Counted from the first letter of the stretch, positions 22,426 through 32,009 are shown. The stretch: DNA of 40,338 nt from an uncultured Bdellovibrionales bacterium (GCA_903833275.1 CAILEP010000032.1:1-40338), one strand, 5' to 3'. Notes: generated by a model not told the origin, from the letters alone. Numbers and translations are program-made.

Positions 22426-22950
22426 ATGACAAGAAATGATTTAGCAGCTGCAATTTTTAAAAGCTCATACTTGCGAGGGGACTTCAAACTTCGCTCGGGG
22501 CAGAAATCAAACGAGTATTTCGACAAATACCGTTTCGAAGCCGACCCTGAAATTCTGGTTGAAATTGCGAAAAAAATGACACCGCTGGTGCCGAAAGGCA
22601 CGCAAGTTTTAGCCGGATTAGAAATGGGCGGGATACCAATAGCCACAGCACTCTCAATTGAAACAGGGTTGCCGGTGTGTTTCGTGCGCAAAGCGGCCAA
22701 AGAGTACGGCACGATGAAGCTCGCTGAGGGCACTGATATTGCCGGCAAAAAAGTTTGTATTATTGAAGATGTTATAACAACCGGCGGCCAAGTGATAGAG
22801 AGTGTAAAGGCTCTGAGACAGGGCAAAGCTGAAATCGCCAATGTCCTTTGCGTGATCGATCGCGAGCAGGGCGGGCGAGACAAACTTCAAGATGTTCAGC
22901 TTTGGTTACATCCACTTTTCTTAATGTCTGAGCTGAAGGCGTCGGTTTGA
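22426..22950 (+). CDS. pyrE: Orotate phosphoribosyltransferase
   Basis: A protein of 174 residues that makes orotidine 5'-phosphate from orotate and PRPP in pyrimidine synthesis. Signs of the family are FKLRSGQKSNEYFDKY near the start, GLEMGGIPIATALS, FVRKAAKEYGT in the catalytic loop, and the PRPP-binding motif VCIIEDVITTGGQ. The ATG at 22426 has GAGG five bases upstream and fits the family's usual N-terminus; an in-frame ATG at 22381 is rejected. Its TGA (22948-22950) overlaps the TTG start of nudC, so the two are coupled. Confidence 0.93.
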   Translation: MTRNDLAAAIFKSSYLRGDFKLRSGQKSNEYFDKYRFEADPEILVEIAKKMTPLVPKGTQVLAGLEMGGIPIATALSIETGLPVCFVRKAAKEYGTMKLAEGTDIAGKKVCIIEDVITTGGQVIESVKALRQGKAEIANVLCVIDREQGGRDKLQDVQLWLHPLFLMSELKASV

Positions 22951-23774
22951 CAGGATTTCAGCTTTTACCCATCGAGAAGTTTGCTTTATCAGAATACCCC
23001 GGGCACCGATTGGCACTGTTCTCAACCGGCCGCATAGTTATGGCCACTGGCCAAAAGTTGCCTCAATCTGCCGATATTAAAAGTGAAAATTTTGTGAATA
23101 GCGCAATTTCTCGCGTCAAGACTGTTGTGATTTCTCGCGACGTGATTTTTCTGTTTGTTGCAGATGAGGCCACCACCATGGTGGCCCTGCGAGACGCATT
23201 CGCAATGGTTTCTGAAGACGATTTTCAAGTCATGCTCGCTGGCATTCAACTCGCGCAGTGGTCAGAAACACATTTTTTCTGCCCCGGCTGTGCCGCGGCC
23301 CTTTCAATTTCGGCAACCGAGATGGCAAAAACCTGCGGCAATTGTCAGCGCAATTTTTACCCCCAATTGAGCCCTGCGGTGATCATGTTGGTGCATCGCC
23401 CGAAGAAGGCTTCTAAGTCGAATCAGCGCGAGATTTTACTCGCTCGCGGGCTTCCGCCTCGAAAATTTCATGGTTGCTTGGCGGGTTTTGTTGAACCCGG
23501 CGAAACCTTCGAGCAGACTGTAGCTCGAGAGGTCTTCGAAGAGGTGGGTATAAAAATTCACAATCTCAAATATTTCGGTAGTCAGCCATGGCCCTTTCCG
23601 AGCCAAGTGATGGTGGGTTTTCTCGCCGAGTGGAAGTCGGGTGATATCAAGATCGACCCGGCCGAAATCACCGAAGCAGGTTGGTATACGGCCGAGCATC
23701 TGCCCGAATTGCCAATTTCAAAAAGTATAGCTCGAAAAATGATCGATCATGTCGTCAACGGCGGGGCGGTTTAA
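22947..23774 (+). CDS. nudC: NADH pyrophosphatase (NudC-type Nudix hydrolase)
   Basis: A protein of 275 residues, from a TTG overlapping the pyrE stop. The order is as in E. coli NudC: an N-terminal domain, a zinc ribbon CPGC-x14-CGNC (from 23281), then the Nudix domain with a complete box, GFVEPGETFEQTVAREVFEE followed by VGI, and the NudC-specific SQPWPFPSQVM motif downstream of it. These enzymes split NAD(H) and remove NAD caps from RNA. The TAA at its end shares a base with the ATG of the next gene, so pyrE, nudC and the transporter form one coupled operon. Confidence 0.93.
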   Translation: MTGFQLLPIEKFALSEYPGHRLALFSTGRIVMATGQKLPQSADIKSENFVNSAISRVKTVVISRDVIFLFVADEATTMVALRDAFAMVSEDDFQVMLAGIQLAQWSETHFFCPGCAAALSISATEMAKTCGNCQRNFYPQLSPAVIMLVHRPKKASKSNQREILLARGLPPRKFHGCLAGFVEPGETFEQTVAREVFEEVGIKIHNLKYFGSQPWPFPSQVMVGFLAEWKSGDIKIDPAEITEAGWYTAEHLPELPISKSIARKMIDHVVNGGAV

Positions 23775-25105
23775 TGACTACGGCGGTGACAGATTCTAAA
23801 ACCCCATTGCCACTGTCTAAAAATTTTCGCGGGCTTTTTTGGACTCAATTTTTCGGTGCTCTCAACGATAACGTCTTTAAAAATGCTCTCGTCGTCTCAA
23901 TCGCCTTTAGCGAGGAGCGTATTTTCGGTCTTAACCCAGCCTCGATCGTGGCATTGGCTGGCGGGTTGTTTATTCTGCCGTTTTTTCTTTTTTCAGGGCT
24001 ATCAGGCCGGCTCTCAGACAAAGTCGATAAATCAAAAATTGCTCGACTGGTCAAATGGGTCGAGCTGACGATTATGAGCCTCGCCATTATTGGGTTTATG
24101 TATCACCTCTATGGCCTTCTTTTGTTTCTACTGATGATGATGGGGATGCACTCGACTTTTTTTGGGCCTATGAAGTATTCAATTATACCCGAGCTCGTAG
24201 CGCCTGAAGAGCTCGCCAGCGCCAATGGTTGGGTCGAATCGGCCACTTACGTTTCAATTTTGCTCGGCACGATTCTCGGCGGCGTTGCGGTCTCTTCAGA
24301 GCACGAAATGCTTTGGCTCGCCTTTCTCTTTTGGGGTGTATCAATTGCCGGCCTTCTCACAAGTTATTTAATACCCCACGTACGCGCCAATCGCCCTGAG
24401 CTTGAAATTGGCTACAATATTTTTTCTGATATTGCAGACTCTTGGCGAAAGGCCCGGCAGCACACTGTTGTTTTCCAGTCAGTTCTTGGCATTAGTTGGT
24501 TTTGGCTTTTCGGTTCAGTTTTACTTTCGGTGCTACCGGTTTATGTTCGTCAGCATATCAATGGCAACGAAGGTGTCTTTATCGCTTTTCTTTCGATTTT
24601 CACTCTTGGCATTGGGTTTGGCAGTTTTGTCGTAGTGATATTGTCGAAAAAGATCCCACCAATAGTTTTTGTGCCGGTCGGGATTCTAGGGGTGTCGGCC
24701 GCTTTGGTCGATTGGTCTTGGGTGACCCAAGCGTGGCCGGCTCACGCCGAAGGCTCGGTGCCTCTGTCATTTGAGCTTTTGTTGATGCAAAATGGTTCTT
24801 GGCGGATGATTGTCGATCTTTTCTTGATTGCCACAATGGGCGGTGTTTACACCTTGCCGCTTTACACCTGGATGCAACAATTTTCTCAAGCCGGTGAGCG
24901 CTCGCGTGTCGTCGCTGCCAACAATATTTTAAACGCGGCTTTTATGGTTGTAGGCTCGCTTGGCCTTATGCTACTTTATCATTTTCAGTTTAATTTTGTG
25001 CAGATCTTTTTACTCGTCGCCGCTCTCAATTTTCTTTGGGCCGTCGCCTATCATTTTACTCTTCGGCCACTATTTTTAGCGCGGCCCCTGCCGAAGGTAG
25101 ACTAG
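23774..25105 (+). CDS. MFS transporter similar to lysophospholipid transporter LplT
   Basis: A protein of 443 residues with about 12 membrane segments. The N-terminus, FRGLFWTQFFGALNDNVFKN, is the signature of the LplT group, which flips lysophospholipids across the inner membrane for re-acylation and is fused to or paired with an acyltransferase (Aas). Segments such as LSGRLSDKVDKS and FFGPMKYSIIPELV are the same group's conserved loops. No acyltransferase gene is next to it here. The ATG at 23774 is used, because it shares one base with the nudC stop and gives the family start. Its TAG at 25103-25105 directly abuts the stop of the CNNM gene on the other strand. Confidence 0.87.
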   Translation: MTTAVTDSKTPLPLSKNFRGLFWTQFFGALNDNVFKNALVVSIAFSEERIFGLNPASIVALAGGLFILPFFLFSGLSGRLSDKVDKSKIARLVKWVELTIMSLAIIGFMYHLYGLLLFLLMMMGMHSTFFGPMKYSIIPELVAPEELASANGWVESATYVSILLGTILGGVAVSSEHEMLWLAFLFWGVSIAGLLTSYLIPHVRANRPELEIGYNIFSDIADSWRKARQHTVVFQSVLGISWFWLFGSVLLSVLPVYVRQHINGNEGVFIAFLSIFTLGIGFGSFVVVILSKKIPPIVFVPVGILGVSAALVDWSWVTQAWPAHAEGSVPLSFELLLMQNGSWRMIVDLFLIATMGGVYTLPLYTWMQQFSQAGERSRVVAANNILNAAFMVVGSLGLMLLYHFQFNFVQIFLLVAALNFLWAVAYHFTLRPLFLARPLPKVD

Positions 25106-26143
25106 CTATTTCTTCATCAGCGCTTGTTTTTTCATTCGCCATTGTTCGAGCGCGTACTGGCGCATGTCAGTGACTGAATCGTATTCGTCTACGATTTCGA
25201 CCCCGAGCAGGGTTTCTATGGCATCTTCGAGGGTTACAAGACCCGACATGACGCCGTATTCGTTCACCACTAAAAACAAATGTTCGCGGCGTTTGATGAA
25301 CTCATCGAGCGCCATTGACACCGTGGTGTCTTCACCAACCGTGTGAATAGAAGTCATAATATCTTTAAGCGGCATGTTGTACATGTCGTGCGAAACGGCC
25401 TCCATCAATTTATATCGATGTAAGAGCCCTCGCACGTTGTCGACGTGGCCTTCATAGAGCGGGATTCTCGAAAAGCGCACGGGCTTATATTTATCCATAA
25501 CGGCGCCGACCGTGTCGTTCATATCAAAGGCATTCACCACCGAGCGCGGGGTCATGATTTCTGAAACCTTGATTTTATCGAGCATCAAAAGGTTCTTAAT
25601 AATTTTGCCTTCTTTTTGGTGGATCACGCCCTCGTCGGCACTGATTTCGGCGGCTTCGATCACCTCTTCGCGAGTGGTGCGGCGAATGCCCTTTTCGCTC
25701 AATAGCGAATTGAAAAAGCGCGCGAGATACACAATAGGCAAGGTCACATAAACAAGCCCAGTGATTAAATAAGCGGCCGCAGGGGCGAGTTGCTTCGAGT
25801 AAACCGCACCCATAGTTTTCGGTAGAATTTCAGCGAACACCAAAATAATAAATGTAAGTATCGCCGATGATACGGCAATTCGTTCGTCGCCCCAAATGTG
25901 GTGAATCTCTCGCCCGATCATCATCGAACCAACTGTGTTGGCGATGGTGTTAAAAGTCAGAATCGCGGCTAATGGCATATCGATATTAGTTTGCAATCGA
26001 TCGAGAAGGCGCCCCGACCTTCGGCCTTTTTTCTCGAGTAACGAAATGTACGCAGGGGTCACGGTTAGGATAGTGGCTTCGCTCATTGAACATATAAAAG
26101 AGGTCACAAGAGTTGCGACCACGTAGAGAATCAAATCGTTCAT
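25106..26143 (-). CDS. CNNM/CorC-like membrane protein with two CBS domains
   Basis: A protein of 345 residues. Residues 1-185 form the DUF21 (CNNM transmembrane) domain: MNDLILYVVATLVTSF, MSEATILTV, and the LAAILTFNTIANTVGSMMIG segment. A CBS pair follows (about 195-320) with SEIMTPRSVVNAFD, RFSRIPLYEGHVDNVRGLLH, and FLVVNEYGVMSGLVTLEDAI. The C-terminal CorC/HlyC domain of larger members is absent. CNNM proteins take part in Mg2+ export or Na+/Mg2+ exchange; the exact substrate here is an inference. It follows dcd after 10 bases, probably in one transcript. Confidence 0.9.
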   Translation of the reverse strand: MNDLILYVVATLVTSFICSMSEATILTVTPAYISLLEKKGRRSGRLLDRLQTNIDMPLAAILTFNTIANTVGSMMIGREIHHIWGDERIAVSSAILTFIILVFAEILPKTMGAVYSKQLAPAAAYLITGLVYVTLPIVYLARFFNSLLSEKGIRRTTREEVIEAAEISADEGVIHQKEGKIIKNLLMLDKIKVSEIMTPRSVVNAFDMNDTVGAVMDKYKPVRFSRIPLYEGHVDNVRGLLHRYKLMEAVSHDMYNMPLKDIMTSIHTVGEDTTVSMALDEFIKRREHLFLVVNEYGVMSGLVTLEDAIETLLGVEIVDEYDSVTDMRQYALEQWRMKKQALMKK

Positions 26144-26153
26144 CTGTTAGATA

Positions 26154-26690
26154 TTATAGAACTTCAGTGTCTTGGTAAACGCGACTACCGGTGGCCTTAC
26201 GTTGGCCTTGGTATTTGCCTCTATATGGATTGAGGGCGGCTTGATCCATCTGACAAAAGACCAGTTGGCATATGCGACGGCCTGCGTTCAGACGAATGGG
26301 CAGTGAGTTCGCGTTGTAAAGTTCAAGGGTAATTTGGCCTTTGAAGCCAGGGTCAACCCACCCTGCATTTTGAATAAAGAGACCGATGCGTCCAACCGAG
26401 CTGCGGCCTTCAACAAACGCAGTGAGGTTATCAGGCAGTTCGATGTACTCTTCAGTGGTGGCGAGCAGAAATGAATGCGGTGGGATTATAATTTCGTCGC
26501 CATCATACTCGCGGTAAAGAATTGGCGTATCGAGATCGATAATGTGCATCTGGCGATCTTCAACAATCAAAAAATGTCGGCCAAGATGACAATCGATTGA
26601 GGCGGGCTGAATCGACTTCGGCTTAAGGGGTTCAATCAATAGTTCGCCCCGCTCGGTCATTGCTTTTAATGTCTTATCCGAAAGAATCAC
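26154..26690 (-). CDS. dcd: dCTP deaminase
   Basis: A protein of 178 residues from a GTG at 26690, chosen because it gives the family's typical start (ILSDKTLKAMTERGEL) with a G-run nine bases upstream; the upstream open frame is unrelated. The dUTPase-like trimer fold is recognised by SIQPASIDCHLG, the FVEGRSSVGRIGLFIQNAGW active-site block with its Arg-Ser-Ser and the following FKGQITLELYN, and the end KATGSRVYQD. The enzyme makes dUTP (or dUMP in bifunctional forms) for thymidylate synthesis. The CNNM gene follows. Confidence 0.94.
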   Translation of the reverse strand: MILSDKTLKAMTERGELLIEPLKPKSIQPASIDCHLGRHFLIVEDRQMHIIDLDTPILYREYDGDEIIIPPHSFLLATTEEYIELPDNLTAFVEGRSSVGRIGLFIQNAGWVDPGFKGQITLELYNANSLPIRLNAGRRICQLVFCQMDQAALNPYRGKYQGQRKATGSRVYQDTEVL

Positions 26691-26781
26691 AAATACCCCC
26701 AAAACTTCGTTCACGCTGTTATAGGTTGAGTCATTTGACGCCGTCAACAAGCAGCCTGAAAAAGACCCTGGCCAAACACTT

Positions 26782-27036
26782 TTGACCGTGACCACCCAAG
26801 ACCCAAACGTGGGGTTTGGTTTCGGCGGCAGTATCTTTGATGCTACAGAGGTAACGCCTGGCTGGTTTATTATTTCAGAAGGCGACGACGGCCGCCGCAA
26901 TTTGTTTATTCAATCTTTTGAGGTAAGCGATACTTACAAATGTGCCGGCCACGGCGGAGACATCGCCGGGATATTAAGCGAAGTTTTTGATGCCGGGGCG
27001 ATCTCGTCTCGTGGCGTTCAGTGTTGTATTAAATAG
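26782..27036 (+). pseudogene. Open frame of unknown origin between dcd and the DUF4160 pair
   Basis: About 84 codons from a TTG at 26782; the frame is open back to 26725. It ends in a Cys-containing tail (TYKCAGHGGDIAGI and GVQCCIK) and has protein-like composition (NVGFGFGGSIFDA, GWFIISEGDDGRRN), but there is no ribosome site or ATG. It looks like the 3' part of a lost gene for a secreted protein, or chance. The rest of the 26691-27269 gap, about 580 bases in all, contains the dcd leader, a palindrome GGTGCCGGGCACC at about 27167-27179 and a hairpin at 27209-27234. Confidence 0.3.
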
Positions 27037-27208
27037 TAAGAAATCGCAATCGGTTCAATTTCGGCGCAAGATTAATGCGCCGAGACCCATTTCATTACGA
27101 TCAATTCGATCAAGTCAAAAATCTCCAACTTAGTCCGTCAAATGGATAGTTCATCCGACATTGTTCGGTGCCGGGCACCAAATTCGTTTCAATGCATTTA
27201 AAATAAGA

Positions 27209-27234
27209 ACCGGGTTTGCATTGCCAAACCCGGT
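27209..27234 (+). promoter_or_regulatory. Perfect 10-bp hairpin upstream of the DUF4160-DUF2442 operon
   Basis: ACCGGGTTTG (27209-27218) pairs exactly with CAAACCCGGT (27225-27234) around a six-base loop. No T-run follows, so it is not a standard terminator. It lies 36 bases before the DUF4160 start and could be an operator or an mRNA leader structure. Confidence 0.5.
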
Positions 27235-27269
27235 CGTGGAGCCCCCTTCTGCAAAGAGGAGGGTAACCA

Positions 27270-27587
27270 ATGAAGAAACACACAGCTGTTTTTTATTTCG
27301 AAAAAACGGCAAAAAACTTGATGGCGCCAGACGCGAGGCCAAGAGTGCCAACGATCTTCATAAAAAACGGTTTTAGATTCTTTTTTTATTCTCACGAGGG
27401 TCGAGAGCCTGCGCATATCCATGTAATCGGTCGAAATGGCGAAATGAAAGTCTGGCTAGATCCGATTGAAATTGCACGTGTTTATCGTCTCTCAGCAAAG
27501 GACCAAAGAGAGGTTTTGAATGTCGTTAGAGAAAATGCTATTCTGTTTTTAGAAAAGTGGAGAGTATGGCATGGGCCAAACAGCTAA
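27270..27587 (+). CDS. DUF4160 family protein
   Basis: A protein of 105 residues. The family core is RVPTIFIKNGFRFFFYSHEG followed by REPAHIHV, matching the conserved HxPPHxH-like motif, then GEMKVWLDPIEIARVYRLS and a C-terminal helix EVLNVVRENAILFLEKW. The N-terminal 20 residues (MKKHTAVFYFEKTAKNL) are unusual for the family, whose members normally begin close to the PTI motif; however GAGGAGGG lies before this ATG, so I keep it. A second ATG (MAPDARP, 27321) is possible. It overlaps the DUF2442 gene by 17 bases. The pair is a suspected toxin-antitoxin type module; the activity is not established. Confidence 0.85.
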   Translation: MKKHTAVFYFEKTAKNLMAPDARPRVPTIFIKNGFRFFFYSHEGREPAHIHVIGRNGEMKVWLDPIEIARVYRLSAKDQREVLNVVRENAILFLEKWRVWHGPNS

Positions 27588-27816
27588 AACGATCAAAACT
27601 GAAGAGCTTTCAATTTTAAAGGTGAGCATCAGTTCGGATAAAATTACGGCCAATATTAGTGATGGTCGAATAGTTTCCATACCTTTAAATTGGTTTCCGC
27701 GTCTCGAAGCGGCGACCTCCAAGCAGCTTCAGACATTTGAAATTTCGCCCTCGGGTTACGGCATTCATTGGCCAGAACTAGACGAAGATATAAGCATCAA
27801 GTCGTTTATTTCCTAA
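27571..27816 (+). CDS. DUF2442 family protein
   Basis: A protein of 81 residues, the usual size. The family pattern is a beta strand (ILKVSISSDKITANI), DGRIVSIPLNWFPRL, an ATSKQLQTFEI stretch, and the end SGYGIHWPELDEDISIKSFI, which carries the typical IHWP-x-LDEDIS motif. It starts inside the end of the DUF4160 gene and is probably translated by coupling. It belongs to a different DUF2442 branch from the copy at 1305-1553 (IHWPELDEDIS versus VQWECGADLS). Confidence 0.87.
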   Translation: MGQTAKTIKTEELSILKVSISSDKITANISDGRIVSIPLNWFPRLEAATSKQLQTFEISPSGYGIHWPELDEDISIKSFIS

Positions 27817-27949
27817 ACTCTTTTAAGATATAAAAGTAATTGAGTGAATTCGGCAGGCCCACCGAGTAGAAAATTCTTTGTGGGGCTAGACGAAAAGAAT
27901 CGAATAGGCAGAGGTGGTTTATAGGGGCTCACCATGTCTATAAATAGTT

Positions 27950-28714
27950 TCAATGCGCCTTCTTGGCGGCTCTCTGCGGAAAAATCAAAATGCAGGCGAT
28001 GATGAGCGCGAGTAATACAGCCGAAGCGGTATAGCGACTCAGCGCCAGCCCACCGTGGTCGATTGGCTTATCAAGAAAATCACCAACCACAGCTCCAAGT
28101 GGTCTTGTTAAGATAAAGGCCGCCCAGAATAACAATGTGCGAGATATTTTTGTCCAGAAATAAAACGCCGCAACTAGCGCCAGCAGAGCCCCAAATATAA
28201 TTGCGCTGCCGCCATATCCAAAGCCTGCCGAATCGGCCGTCCAGTCGCCAAGTGCTGTGCCCAGCGTTTGCGAAAACATAATTGTAACCCAATAGAACAT
28301 TTCAGTTTTTGGATTGCTAACGGTATCAACTGAAATAGAGCCGAGCGTTCGATACCAAATGGCAAGAGACGCCATCAGTAAAATCAACAGCACAGACGAG
28401 CCACCGGCGTATCCAATGCCAAGTGAGCGATCGGCGAAATCCGCCAAGGTTGTCCCGACAGTGGTTGTGGCAACGATGGTGACCCAATAAACAATTGGCC
28501 GAAATCGCCAGGTTTTGATTTGTACTGTGACAGCGATCAAAAAAATGACAGAAAATATTGCGGTCCCGACCAGGTAACCGAGGTCCATTGACATCGAAAC
28601 CGCGTCACCGCCCGTTTCGCCCAGGGTCGTCGCGGCAATCTTAATTATCCAAAAAATAAGAGTGAGTTCCGGAACTTTGCTCGAGCCATTTTCAGCCGTG
28701 GGGTTTGTCTTCAT
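27950..28714 (-). CDS. Multi-span membrane protein with four internal repeats (COG4705-like)
   Basis: A protein of 254 residues with about eight membrane segments, made of four units, each with a T-x-G-x-x-x-G-D motif at the start: TLGETGGDAVSM, TVGTTLADFADR, TLGTALGDWTAD and PLGAVVGDFLDK, each followed by a GLGYAGG-like turn or its equivalent. This matches uncharacterised membrane proteins in COG4705. Fourfold repeats with conserved Asp in the membrane suggest transport or ion binding, but no function is known to me. The start MKTNPTAENG lies 23 bases from the fusA terminator, so it is a separate transcript. Confidence 0.75.
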   Translation of the reverse strand: MKTNPTAENGSSKVPELTLIFWIIKIAATTLGETGGDAVSMSMDLGYLVGTAIFSVIFLIAVTVQIKTWRFRPIVYWVTIVATTTVGTTLADFADRSLGIGYAGGSSVLLILLMASLAIWYRTLGSISVDTVSNPKTEMFYWVTIMFSQTLGTALGDWTADSAGFGYGGSAIIFGALLALVAAFYFWTKISRTLLFWAAFILTRPLGAVVGDFLDKPIDHGGLALSRYTASAVLLALIIACILIFPQRAAKKAH

Positions 28715-28736
28715 TCTAGTGCCGCCCTAACATGAT

Positions 28737-28770
28737 AAAAAAACAGCCCAGAGTCGAAACCCTGAGCTGT
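28737..28770 (-). terminator. Intrinsic terminator of the EF-G gene, UUCG tetraloop
   Basis: On the minus strand ACAGCTCAGGGT-TTCG-ACTCTGGGCTGT is followed by six T. The 12-bp stem (two G-U pairs) with a UUCG loop and T-run is a textbook terminator. It lies 27 bases after the stop of the EF-G gene. Confidence 0.9.
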
Positions 28771-28797
28771 ATTGAAAACTGAAACTATTACTGCGCC

Positions 28798-30906
28798 TTA
28801 CTTTTGTTCAGCGGCTCTCTTCTCTTGATACTTCTTCGCCAATTCATCTTGAATGCTTCGTGGGCACGGTGAATAGCGCGAGAATTCCATCGTAAACTCG
28901 CCTTTACCCTGCGTCGCCGAACGAATCACAGTTGAATAACCAAACATCTCCGACAACGGGACTTCAGCGTTAATAACAACTAAGCCGCCATCCATCGTGC
29001 TTGTACCTTGAATGATACCGCGACGTTGGTTGATTTGACCCATAACCGTACCTTGAAATTCTTCAGGGCAAGTCACTTCAAGTTTCATGATCGGCTCAAG
29101 CGCTGTGGGCTGAGCTTTTTCATAACCTTGTCTAAAGGCCGCCATTGCGCAAATTCGAAATGCCATCTCGCTTGAATCGACATCATGGTAAGCGCCGTCT
29201 TGAAGTTTTACGCGTACGTTAACGATCGGAAAGCCGATCAATGGGCCTTTTGCCATTTGCTCTTGAAAGCCTTTGTCACAAGCCGGGATAAATTCTCTCG
29301 GGATGCGACCGCCAGCGATTTCATCGACAAATTCATAAGTCTGCTCTGAGTTTGGCGGCATCGGTTCAAGAAGACCGCAAACTTTAGCATATTGACCCGA
29401 ACCACCAGTCTGTTTTTTGTGGGTGTAATCAAAAGCAGCGCCTTGGCCGATTGTTTCACGATAGGCCACTTGCGGCGCACCGGCGATCACTTCGCATTTA
29501 AATTCGCGCTTCATGCGCTCCATGTAAACATCAAGGTGAAGTTCGCCCATGCCTGAAATAATAGTTTCAGCCGATTCTTCATCACGATGCACTCGAAAGG
29601 TCGGATCTTCTTTGCGAAATTTATTGAGAGCTTTGGTGAAATTGTCGGCGCCCAATTTGTCTTTCGGGCGAACGGCCAATGAAATCACCGCATTCGGTAC
29701 GAACATAGACGTCATCGTGACGTTCATTTCGCCGTCGGTGAATGTTGTGCCCGACTCGCAATCGATACCAAACATCGCGGCAATGTCACCGGCTTGTGAC
29801 GACTCAACGTCTGACATTTTGTCAGCATGCATTCGCACCAGGCGTGGCACTTTAATTTTCTTGCCCGAGGTCATGTTGGTGATGAAGTCACCTTTCTTAA
29901 CGGTGCCCTGATAGATACGCATGTAAGTCAGCTGACCGAATTGGGTCTCTTGCAATTTAAATGCGTAGCCCACGAACGGTTTTGTAGAGTCGCAAGGCAA
30001 TACGATTTTTTCTTCTTTTTTATCTTGATCAAGCGCTTCGTTCACAACTTCGAGTGGGTTTGGCAGATATTCTGTCACACCATTCAAAAGAAGCTGTACC
30101 GCTTTGTTTTTATAAGCAGAGCCCATAAACGTGGGTGTCATCATTAACGAAATGCAACCTTTGCGAATACCGCGTTTGATATCCTCTTCGGTCGGCTCTT
30201 CTTCCATCAAAAATTTTTCAGCTAAAACTTCGTCGAAATCAGCGGCTTTGCCGATCATTTCGTGGCGATGTTTTTTTGCGTCTTCAAGCATTTCTGGCGG
30301 GATAGCCGCTTCGCGAATGGTGGTGCCTGATTCGCCTTCAAAGTAGAATGCTTTCATTTTAACAAGATCGACCACGCCTTCGAATTTATCTTCAGCGCCG
30401 ATCGGGATCTGCATGAGCACAGCATTGTGATTTAATTTGTCGCGCAAAGTGCCGACCACGCGATAGGCGTTGGCGCCTGAGCGATCGAGTTTATTGATAA
30501 AGGCCAGGCGCGGGACTTTATATCGGCGCATCTGACGATCAACGGTGAACGACTGAGATTGAACGCCGGCGACTCCGCAAAGGACGAGTACAGCGCCGTC
30601 GAGAACACGCAGAGCGCGCTCAACTTCGATAGTGAAATCCACGTGCCCGGGGGTATCGATGATGTTAATTTCAGTGTCGCCCCAGCTGACGTTGGTGGCA
30701 GCAGATTGAATCGTGATCCCGCGCTCGCGCTCGAGCTCCATAGAATCCATCGTCGCACCGACGCCGTCTTTGCCTTTTACTTCGTGAATGGCGTGAATTC
30801 GGCCTGTGTAAAACAGGATTCGTTCGGTCAAAGTTGTTTTGCCCGAATCGATGTGAGCCGAAATACCGATGTTACGAACTTTTTCTAAAACCCATGTGTT
30901 GGCCAT
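28798..30906 (-). CDS. fusA: Translation elongation factor G, mitochondrial-like type (spdEFG1-like)
   Basis: A protein of 702 residues that drives translocation on the ribosome. The P-loop is AHIDSGKT (17-24), switch II contains DTPGHVDF, and NKLD gives guanine specificity; domains II to V follow, including the C-terminal [16 protein letters not shown]. The N-terminal region reads [20 protein letters not shown], as in the mitochondrial factor EFG1 (GFM1) and its bacterial relatives in spirochaetes, planctomycetes and deltaproteobacteria (the spdEFG group), not the usual EF-G pattern. It stands alone, not in a str operon with rpsL, rpsG and tuf. A ribosome site GGAAGG lies nine bases before the start. 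Whether it is the only EF-G in the genome is not shown. Confidence 0.95.
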   Translation of the reverse strand: MANTWVLEKVRNIGISAHIDSGKTTLTERILFYTGRIHAIHEVKGKDGVGATMDSMELERERGITIQSAATNVSWGDTEINIIDTPGHVDFTIEVERALRVLDGAVLVLCGVAGVQSQSFTVDRQMRRYKVPRLAFINKLDRSGANAYRVVGTLRDKLNHNAVLMQIPIGAEDKFEGVVDLVKMKAFYFEGESGTTIREAAIPPEMLEDAKKHRHEMIGKAADFDEVLAEKFLMEEEPTEEDIKRGIRKGCISLMMTPTFMGSAYKNKAVQLLLNGVTEYLPNPLEVVNEALDQDKKEEKIVLPCDSTKPFVGYAFKLQETQFGQLTYMRIYQGTVKKGDFITNMTSGKKIKVPRLVRMHADKMSDVESSQAGDIAAMFGIDCESGTTFTDGEMNVTMTSMFVPNAVISLAVRPKDKLGADNFTKALNKFRKEDPTFRVHRDEESAETIISGMGELHLDVYMERMKREFKCEVIAGAPQVAYRETIGQGAAFDYTHKKQTGGSGQYAKVCGLLEPMPPNSEQTYEFVDEIAGGRIPREFIPACDKGFQEQMAKGPLIGFPIVNVRVKLQDGAYHDVDSSEMAFRICAMAAFRQGYEKAQPTALEPIMKLEVTCPEEFQGTVMGQINQRRGIIQGTSTMDGGLVVINAEVPLSEMFGYSTVIRSATQGKGEFTMEFSRYSPCPRSIQDELAKKYQEKRAAEQK

Positions 30907-31192
30907 AGCTTGATACCTTCCTCAAGTTTCGTCTTTTAACAGTTTTTTTGAACGTATTGAGATATCACGCGGGCCCGGCGCTGTCCAGTGTTGCGGCGCA
31001 ATATCTGTTCTATTGTATTGATTAAGAAATCATCGCCCAGGCACGGCAAGCCGACCTAGCGCAAATGACCACAATTGTTTCGGTTTAACCATTCGGGTAA
31101 AGTGCCGGCGTGGTATGGCCCCCGAAAGGCCTGCTGACCTCTAGGGTGGGCGTTATAATGGGGGTAAGCTTCCGAAAAACCGCCGGTTGCTG

Positions 31193-31939
31193 TTAATGGC
31201 GGTCGGCGTGGGGGCGGCGGCGATCAAAGTATAAGGTCGCACCAAACAAAAAACCGGTAATCAACAAAGGCAAAATAAAACCTCGATAACCCGATTTCAC
31301 GAACACCGCGCCGCCAATTAACGAACCCAGGCCAAAAAAGAAAATAATTCCGGCTCGCGCGAAGTTTGCGCGGTATTCATCGCCCATCTGGTGATCAATT
31401 TTTTTTCGATAGAGAACCCGAACCAGCCCGATACCCAGATCGGTTGTGATGCCGGTCAGGTGGGTGGTGCGAATAATTGATCTTGAAACAGTGGTGATCA
31501 TGCCATTTTGCATTCCACAAATAAGGCAAAGGATGCCGAGTAGAATGTAATCAGCAAACCCGGGTGGCCCACCAAAATCTCCAAAAAGCCCTTTGAACCC
31601 GCCCACCACAATCAGTAGTAAAAGAAAGAAAAGCACACCAAAAATAATGTAATATTTCGGTCGTTTATGAAGCTTCAGGCGAATATCCACAAGTAAGCCA
31701 CTCAAGATTGCGCCAATTAAAAAGAACAGGGGCACCATCAGCATGCCAAGCGCGCTCGCGTAGTTTTTTCTGTCCATTTCAATGCCGAAGTAAGTCGCAA
31801 ACCCTGTGATGTGCGATACAAATCGGCCACAGGCCAAGAAGCCACCGATATTTAAAGTGCCGGCTTGAAAGGCGAGGGCCATCCATATTGAAACATTGCT
31901 GCGGGTGAAGGTCGCGATCGATTCGTTTCCGTAAAGCAT
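31193..31939 (-). CDS. DUF1275 (YoaK-like) membrane protein
   Basis: A protein of 248 residues with about six membrane segments. The DUF1275 pattern is LAFQAGTLNIGGFLACGRFVS followed by HITGFATYFG near the start, and CGMQNGMITTVS and RTTHLTGITTDLG in the second half, the typical paired TG-containing blocks. The function of the family is unknown. The 286-base gap toward the EF-G gene (30907-31192) shows nothing clear apart from short GC-rich inverted repeats. The gene is divergent from recQ, with 70 bases between the starts. Confidence 0.87.
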   Translation of the reverse strand: MLYGNESIATFTRSNVSIWMALAFQAGTLNIGGFLACGRFVSHITGFATYFGIEMDRKNYASALGMLMVPLFFLIGAILSGLLVDIRLKLHKRPKYYIIFGVLFFLLLLIVVGGFKGLFGDFGGPPGFADYILLGILCLICGMQNGMITTVSRSIIRTTHLTGITTDLGIGLVRVLYRKKIDHQMGDEYRANFARAGIIFFFGLGSLIGGAVFVKSGYRGFILPLLITGFLFGATLYFDRRRPHADRH

Positions 31940-32009
31940 TGATAATTTATATCAACTGTAAAACGACATTGCAATGTTGGGGCATGCGTCACATGATTAA
32001 TGACCAACG

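Noticed and set aside
22206-22883. 225-codon minus-strand frame across pyrE
   Set aside because: It is mostly the antisense of pyrE; only the last 46 codons, with their own ribosome site, are kept as a small gene.
28743-28770. Operator for the COG4705-like gene
   Set aside because: The hairpin has a UUCG loop and a T-run on the minus strand, so it is explained as the terminator of the EF-G gene.
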